Shown here: positions 57,626-64,000 of the stretch, piece after piece | How the letters are laid out: each line of letters opens with the position of its first letter | Numbering within the stretch: the stretch's first letter is position 1 | Source of the DNA: Myoxocephalus aenaeus | Lineage: Eukaryota > Chordata > Actinopteri > Perciformes > Cottidae | Length of the DNA: 64,000 bases | Direction: 5' to 3' | NCBI GenBank assembly: GCA_038501785.1 | Contig: JBAMJR010000011.1 | Location: 5,767,501 to 5,831,500 of the forward strand | The notes under the pieces: generated by a model | Seen by the model: only the letters and a program-made list of their open reading frames with translations | Databases searched by the model: none | What the model was told of the DNA's origin: nothing | Translations under genes and position numbers: made by a program

Positions 57626-60136
57626 GTCCATGTTACAGACTGTTATATGTGTCCATGTTACAGACTGTTATATGTGTCCATGTTACAGACTGTTATATGT
57701 GTCCATGTTACAGACTGTTATATGTGTCCATGTTACAGACATTTTACGGACTGTTATATGTGTCTATGTTACAGACTGTTATATGTGTCCATGTTACAGA
57801 CTGTTATATGTGTCCATATTACAGGCTGTTATATGTGTCCATGTCACAGACTGTTATATGTGTCCATGTCATAGGCTGTTATATGTGTCCATGTTACAGA
57901 CATTTAACAGACTGTTATATGTGTCCATGTTACAGACTGTTATATGTGTCCATGTTACAGACATGTTACAGACTGTTATATGTGTCCATGTTACAGGCTG
58001 TTATATGTGTCCATGTTACAGACTGTTATATGTGTCCATGTCATAGGCTGTTATATGTGTCCATGTTACAGACATTTTACAGACTGTTATATGTGTCTAT
58101 GTTACAGACATGTTACAGACTGTTATATGTGTCCATGTTACAGACTGTTATATGTGTCTATGTTACAGACATGTTACAGACTGTTATATGTGTCTATGTT
58201 ACAGACATGTTACAGACTGTTATATGTGTCCATGTTACAGACTGTTATATGTGTCCATGTTACGGCTGTTATATTTGTTCATGTTACGGCTGTTATATGT
58301 GTCCATGTTACAGACTGTTATATGTGTCCATGTTACAGACATGTTACAGACTGTTATATGTGTCCATGTTACGGCTGTTATATTTGTTCATGTTACGGCT
58401 GTTATATGTGTCCATGTTACAGACTGTTATATGTGTCCATGTTACAGACATGTTACAGACTGTTATATGTGTCCATGTTACAGACTGTTATATGTGTCCA
58501 TGTTACAGACTGTTATATGTGTTCATGTTACGGCTGTTATATGTGTTCATGTTACGGCTGTTATATGTGTCCATGTTACAGACATGTTACAGACTGTTAT
58601 ATGTGTCTATGTTACAGACATGTTACAGACTGTTATATGTGTCCATGTTACAGACTGTTATATGTTTCCATATTACAGGCTGTTATGTGTGTCCATGTTA
58701 CAGACATGTTACAGACTGTTATATGTGTCCATGTTACAGACTGTTATATGTGTCCATGTTACAGGCTGTTATATGTGTCCATGTTACAGACTGTTATATG
58801 TGTCCATGTTACAGACATGTTACAGACTGTTATATGTGTCCATGTTACAGACATGTTACATACTGTTATATGTGTCCATGTTACAGACTGTAATATGTGT
58901 CCATGTTACAGACTGTTATATGTGTCCATGTTACAGACTGTTATATGTGTCCATGTTACAGGCTGTTATATGTGTCCATGTTACAGACTGTTATATGTGT
59001 CCATGTCATAGGCTGTTATATGTGTCCATGTTACAGACATTTTACAGACTGTTATATGTGTCTATGTTACAGACATGTTACAGACTGTTATATGTGTTCA
59101 TGTTACGGCTGTTATATGTGTCCATGTTACAGACATTTTACAGACTGTTATATGTGTCTATGTTACAGACATGTTACAGACTGTTATATGTGTCCATGTT
59201 ACAGACATGTTGCAGACTGTTATATGTGTCCATGTTACGGCTGTTATATGTGTTCATGTTACGGCTGCTATATGTGTCCATGTTACGGCTGTTATATGTG
59301 TTCATGTTACGGCTGTTATATGTGTTCATGTTACGGCTGTTATATGTGTCCATGTTACAGACTGTTATATGTGTCCATGTTACAGACATTTTACAGACTG
59401 TTATATGTGTCTATGTTACAGACATGTTACAGACTGTTATATGTGTCCATGTTACGGCTGTTATATGTGTCCATGTTACAGACTGTTATATGTGTCCATG
59501 TTACAGACATTTTACAGACTGTTATATGTGTCTATGTTACAGACATGTTACAGACTGTTATATGTGTCCATGTTACGGCTGTTATATGTGTCCATGTTAC
59601 AGACATTTTACAGACTGTTATATGTGTCTATGTTACAGACTGTTATATGTGTCCATGTTACAGACTGTTATATGTGTCCATGTTACAGACTGTTATATGT
59701 GTCCATGTTACGGCTGTTATATGTGTTCATGTTACGGCTGTTATATGTGTCCATGTTACAGACTGTTATATGTGTCCATGTTACAGGCTGTTATATGTGT
59801 CCATGTTACAGGCTGTTATATGTGTCCATGTTACAGACATGTTACAGACTGTTATATGTGTCCATGTTACAGACTGTTATATGTGTCCATGTTACAGACT
59901 GTTATATGTGTCCATGTTACAGACTGTTATATGTGTCCATGTTACAGACTGTTATATGTGTCCATGTTACGGCTGTTATATGTGTTCATGTTACGGCTGT
60001 TATATGTGTCCATGTTACAGACTGTTATATGTGTCCATGTTACAGGCTGTTATATGTGTCCATGTTACAGGCTGTTATATGTGTCCATGTTACAGACATG
60101 TTACAGACTGTTATATGTGTCCATGTTACAGACTGT
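57626..60136 (+). repeat. 25-bp minisatellite, about 2.5 kb
   Basis: Roughly 100 units containing TTATATGTGTCCATGTTACA, 25 bp in the main form. Variants: a 24-bp form with TTACGGCTG for TTACAGACTG, units extended by ACAGACATG or ACAGACATTTT, and CATGTCATAGG. Variant blocks recur in the same order (for example near 59030, 59385 and 59510), so there is higher-order structure. All three plus frames stay open because no unit carries a stop in any frame. Confidence 0.95.
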
Positions 60137-60362
60137 CCGTACAAACTAAAAACACATCTTTTTCGACTACACCTTGAATAGGGAAGGTAGCGCCGTAGTA
60201 GCACTTTAGTAGCACTTAAATGGCACTTACTGATAGCACTTTGTGGTTTAACTTTATTGAAGAAATTGTACTCTCTTGATTCTTGTTCTGAGTTTGTACT
60301 CATGGTTGAATTGCACTCTCAAAGTCGCTTTGGATAAAAGCGTCAGCCAAATGTAATGTAAT
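60131..60362 (+). mobile_element. L2-like LINE 3' fragment inserted in the minisatellite
   Basis: Encodes a LINE ORF2 end (LSVQTKTHLF-like; KTHLFRLHLE then stop) and ends with AGTCGCTTTGGATAAAAGCG, then TCAGCCAAATGTAATGTAAT. Minisatellite units resume directly at 60363. Confidence 0.75.
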
Positions 60363-60432
60363 GTTATATGTGTCCATGTTACAGGTTGTTATATGTGTCT
60401 ATGTTACAGACTGTTATATGTGTCCATGTCCA
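60363..60432 (+). repeat. Residual minisatellite units
   Basis: Three units of the same 25-bp family beyond the LINE fragment. Confidence 0.9.
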
Positions 60433-60995
60433 GGCGTTTTAGAGATGTGTTTAGCTCCCTGAAGCACCCTGTCCAGCTGAAGACAGAGCCCAACCTTATG
60501 GCAGAGAGGACACTGTTTCCTCCCCAGGCTGCCTTCTGTCTGTTCTTTTCCCACTGTCCTTCTTTGTGTTTGTGGGGACAGGAAAGTGGCCTTTAGTGGG
60601 GGGTTTAGGTGGGCCAGCCAGTGGCAGAACTCTCAGAAAGTATACCAATACTATTATTTAGAACACCAACATATTATTTACAAAGAAAAACCACTGAAAC
60701 TCTCTCCCCTGCTTCTCTCCTCTCTGCTCAGTTCTGCCCCTCCCCCAGACAAGCTTGCTGCTGTTTTTTTTTATAGCATTACCGTAATGTGCCGCATACC
60801 AATGGAAAGCTCCGCTTCTTGCCATTCAGAATCCCTTGGAATTACGTTGATATTGTACATTTTCGAAGAGTTAAGATAATTTCAATTTTGCATGTTACTT
60901 CCGGTCGCTGGCGCGTACGAGAAGAGTCAGCGCTCACGGGCCATAAATAATACTTTATAAGACGAAAGCTGCGGGCCGGACTTTGGACACGCCTG
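60433..60995. other. Unassigned sequence ending in a hAT-type terminus
   Basis: A 50-codon frame (RRFRDVFSSLKHPVQLKTEP) is not recognised. The segment ends GGACTTTGGACACGCCTG at 60995, the inverse of the CAGGGGTGTCCAAA ends at 16764 and 42852. Confidence 0.45.
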
Positions 60996-61019
60996 ATTTA
61001 AACCATACTTAGCATATTC

Positions 61020-61145
61020 TAGGTGCAGTGGGCTGCTGTGAAGCGCCTGGGGAGCAACTGGGGGTTCAGTGTCTTGCTAAAGGAATCGAACCTACTACCT
61101 TGTGGTTACAGGACGGCCACTCTATCCCATGAGCCATACATATGG
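61020..61145 (-). repeat. Partial SINE
   Basis: GGTGCAGTGGGCTGCTGTGA ... ACTACCTTGTGGTTACAGGA match the body and box-B side of the other SINEs, with an internal deletion. Confidence 0.6.
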
Positions 61146-61820
61146 AGAGAGATCAAGGACTGCATAGATGTGTCTTTAATTGACCTCAGTGTAGGCCGAC
61201 ACTTGACTGTATTTGTATTTCTCCTCTTAATAATAGTTTGATAGTTATAACAGGTAAAATAGCAAAACAATGTCAAGAACTGTCTTTATTCTTGTTCTAT
61301 AATTTCATAAATACAACAATCTATAGTTTTTGTATATATAATATGACTTTATATACAACTTTATAAACTGTGATATCAAATAGCTTTTGCGGCTCCAGAC
61401 GATTTTTATTTGGTGTAAAATAGGGCAAAATAGCTCTTTGGATAGGAAAGGTTGCTAACCGCTGCCCTAACCCAAGGGAGAAAGCAAAGATAGATGAAAG
61501 AGGTAAGGAAGGTCGGAAGGAAGAAAAGGAAAGGAAGGTGTGAGCCACAGAGGAGAACAAGCAATTACATGTGAGTATGAATATGGAACAATAAAATATA
61601 TTTAACATTTCTCCACCAGAATTATATTCTTGGAAGTGTGGGATACAAATTAAAAAAAACAACTGATCAGTAATAATTGTAAAGAAAAATACAGAATTTT
61701 TAAATCATTACATCATTAATGTCTTTGACTCGAGGACACAATGATAAGATATTAAACACATCATAATTATACTAATAATTTACTCCAACAATGATATGAA
61801 GTGCAGAAACAGCTTCTCAC

Positions 61821-61897
61821 CTCATCTTGCAGCTGTTTCCTCAACTCGGTAAGTCCTCTAAGTCAGTGCGGCTGGTTTCTGCTCTTGATGCTGCTCT
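61821..61897 (-). other. ifit: IFIT exon 1, module 3 (leader plus start codon)
   Basis: Minus strand CAGCTGCAAG-ATGAG followed by GTGAGAAGC. The first of the two ATGs found in modules 1 and 2 is changed to AAG, leaving one start codon; coding part 61821-61825 (Met-Ser). Leader end inferred. Confidence 0.8.
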
Positions 61898-61922
61898 GGC
61901 CTCGCAGGTAGAAATGAGCAGC

Positions 61923-62013
61923 TTTATTTGTTCCCGATTACGCCGAGGCGGGGCATTTGAGTGTAAATGTTTCTCTTGTATTATAAAAACGCTCCTTGAC
62001 TTTCGTTTCCCGG
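61923..62013 (-). promoter_or_regulatory. IFIT module-3 core promoter with altered TATA
   Basis: ISRE-like GGGAAACGAAAGTC at about 61999-62012 is intact and the GC box (61944-61954) is conserved, but the TATA box reads AAATAAAGC rather than TATAAAGC (61923-61930). Confidence 0.75.
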
Positions 62014-62400
62014 TAATGGCATTCTACAGTCTAATAAGTCTCAACATGACAAGACATGTTTTCTCTTCTCTCTTCTTGCAGCACATGACGCCACAACTGG
62101 GAGAAAGATTCACACCCATGATACCACATCTTGATGGCTGCAACTTCAAATCCATTAGAAATAAAGACATGTCGTAAAATCTTGACTTGACTTTATTTGA
62201 TATGGACATCACAGTGGCATTAGAATTGTAACATACATCTATGCACAAGAACTAGATGCACTGTGTTGAGTGTTTGTAGCAAAACACTAATTTACAACAC
62301 CTGTCCACAGAGGCTTTTTTTTTTAATAAAAGAAAAAAAGATAATACATACACAAATACATACACAAAGTACACGTGTCTTTACAGCGGTGTTAGGTGTG
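62014..62400. repeat. Block shared upstream of IFIT promoters, copy 3
   Basis: Counterpart of 3063-3433 and 44336-44712, with AATAAAGTCAAGTCAAG on the minus strand. Confidence 0.5.
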
Positions 62401-63360
62401 AGAACGATGTTGTTTCTCTTTTAGTCATGATTTAATACCTTTATTAAACACGTACACATTGTGTTGTACTTTCAGTTCTGTTGGGAGACAGTTCCATAGC
62501 TTTGCTCCATGAACAGAGAAGACTGACTGACCAAATGAGGTCCTGTGCATAGCGACACGGCAGTTCCCGTTCACTGAGGCTCGTGTGTTCAATCTACTGC
62601 TGTGCTGGTGTCTTTTAACAAATTCATTAGAAGAAAAAAAAGAAACATGCACTTTATTAATCCCCTTGGGGAAATTCTTCTCTGCATTTGACCCATCCCT
62701 GGATAGGGAGCAGTGGGCAGCCCTGTGAGGCGCCCGGGGAGCAGTTAAGGGTTAAGTGTCTTGCTCAGGGACACTTCGACATGTGAGCTATGGGGGGACT
62801 GGGGATCGAACCGGCTACCTTGTGGTTGCGGGACGACCACTCATCCCCCTGCGCCAGAGAGGGAAGGAGCATGACCGTGTAGGCATTTCAAAATAAGCTT
62901 TAAGATGGAATAGCTTATTCAAACATATTATGTTTTTGCAAGATCTGACAGTGGTGCCACCTCATTGTTTTTTTCTCCATAATGTGTAATGTCTGGTTAT
63001 ACAGTGATATGATGGGTTGTATAGTTGTTTGTGAGGCTTGTGACCAGTGATGCAGTATGATAGGTGTGAGAATATCATGGCTTTATGATGGTACTTTCTG
63101 ATGAATCTGAAGCAGTTGAGATTTGATTTAACTTTTTTGCTGATATTACGAACTTGTTTATCAAATCTTAGATGTGAGTCGAAGATGATTCCTAAGTACT
63201 TCACATTGTCAACCTCACTGATGACCTCATTCTTTATTTTTACCATAAATCTTTCATTTTCACGTCGTTTACGTATTGAAAAACAAATTAAGACTGTTTT
63301 TTTTACATTACTTGTGAGTGGAGGACTCAAGCCATTGCGATACAGAATGTAAGGAGTCAG
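62400..63360 (-). mobile_element. LINE fragment, split by a SINE
   Basis: The minus strand encodes ORF2 pieces: NVKKTVLICFSIRKRRENER, VDNVKYLGIIFDSHLRFDKQ, VKSNLNCFRFIRKY, then after the SINE NEFVKRHQHSSRLNTRASVN and GAKLWNCLPTELKVQHN. Internal deletions and frameshifts. Same family as the two other copies upstream of IFIT promoters. Confidence 0.8.
62628..62858 (-). repeat. SINE inside the LINE fragment
   Basis: Minus strand: box A/B head, body GTGTCCCTGAGCAAGACACT, tail AATTTCCCCAAGGGGATTAA TAAAGTGCATG. The two other LINE copies lack it at ACAAATTCATTGAGGGAAGG (or close). Confidence 0.85.
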
Positions 63361-64000
63361 TAAGCTGTTTCAGTGGCCTTGCTAGATGTTTTGGCTGATG
63401 ATTGCATCTGTATGTGTTTTGTCTTCGCCTTCAGTTTCGTTTCCCCAGATTGAAAACCTACAGCCACATCTCATGAAACTGAAACATAACTCATTACATT
63501 TTCTCTTCTGAGTCATGCGTTACTATTTGGTAATCACAATAACTCATACTCATACGGGGAAAACATTCCATAACTTCATTATTATGTCACCAAAACCACT
63601 TCACACATCAATGGTCTCCTCCTGGTTAAACTAGAAAAGTTAAACCTTATTACAATGGTCATATGCATACCAGTCCATGAAATTTGACCTCTGAATATAA
63701 ACCCATCATATGGCTCTAGAAGCAGTGGGTTGCTGTGAAGCAGACCAAGAAGCAACTTGGGATTTAGTATTTGCTAATGCCAAAACTGAAATTATAAATG
63801 CACTGTCAGCCAACACACTGACAGCCAGCTCCTCTCCCAATCATGTGAGCTTTAGGGGATTCTCATTTTGCCTTGTTTTCCAGTATACCTGCACAAAAAC
63901 AAAACAAACAAAGATGGGCATGTCCAGACATGTAAGTTCAATTCAGTATAGAGTTGGTGACTTGCAGAGTGCACATCTTCAGTTTGCCGCATGCAAAAAA
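63361..64000. other. Flank at the right edge of the window
   Basis: 63375-63700 matches the flank at 46850-47130. A SINE scrap (GAAGCAGTGGGTTGCTGTGA) lies near 63720. No gene recognised to the end. Confidence 0.55.

Noticed and set aside
57626..60136. Regular short repeats that could be taken for a CRISPR array
   Set aside because: There are no unique spacers between the repeats, and the locus is eukaryotic; it is a simple minisatellite.
57595..60181. Very long plus-strand ORFs (up to 679 codons) of Cys/Tyr/Met-rich repeats
   Set aside because: They are translations of the 25-bp minisatellite, open in all three frames, with no conserved domain or start context.

Overview
The window is a vertebrate nuclear locus, almost certainly from a teleost fish. 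It is a tandem cluster of interferon-induced tetratricopeptide-repeat genes (IFIT family), all on the minus strand, embedded in fish-type transposons: hAT elements with 8-bp target duplications, tRNA-derived SINEs with an L2-like tail, LINE fragments, and a chromodomain Ty3/gypsy element. The species cannot be named from the sequence alone.

IFIT genes have two exons: a tiny exon 1 carrying the start codon, and one large exon 2 carrying the rest. Ten exon-2 copies are visible, here called A to J from left to right: A 1-265 (cut by the window edge), B 14947-16245 (pseudogene), C 26731-28030, D 29679-30975, E 32623-33919, F 35567-36863, G 38392-39688, H 41041-42346, I 50421-51723, J 53083-54388. 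None of the exon-2 copies has an in-frame ATG at its N terminus. Each begins right after a splice acceptor, in the phase that fits exon 1. Only three exon-1/promoter modules exist in the window: near 2.9 kb, 44.2 kb and 61.9 kb. Each holds an ISRE-like site, a GC box, a TATA-like box and a short leader ending ATG-AG at a GTGAG donor. Module 1 sits upstream of A, module 2 upstream of H-G-F-E-D-C, and module 3 upstream of J-I. Several intact terminal exons therefore appear to share one promoter and first exon, unless unseen promoters lie in the spacers.

Layout: 0-3.4 kb is the 5' part of gene A. 3.4-7.9 kb is hAT and LINE debris with a 359-bp inverted repeat. 7.9-9.8, 23.8-26.7 and 47.2-50.4 kb are three copies of one segment (R) lying just 3' of genes B, C and I. 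9.8-14.9 kb is a Ty3/gypsy element whose target duplication contains the stop codon of B. 17.3-23.8 kb is nested DNA transposons where B has lost its exon 1. 26.7-42.3 kb is the IFIT array, including a 2,944-bp unit repeated three times. 42.3-47.2 kb is the module-2 promoter region with a LINE and an unclassified terminal-inverted-repeat element. 50.4-54.4 kb holds genes I and J. 54.4-61.8 kb is the long J intron, with a hAT inserted in a transposase relic and a 2.5-kb minisatellite. 61.8-64 kb is module 3 and its LINE/SINE flank.

IFIT proteins are cytoplasmic TPR-superhelix proteins induced by interferon that bind viral or non-self RNA. Across the copies the first ~130 residues are nearly invariant while the C-terminal two thirds differ. 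Copy C is a clear recombinant of two lineages. The locus has evolved by tandem duplication, conversion and transposon insertion. No genes other than IFIT and transposon genes were recognised.
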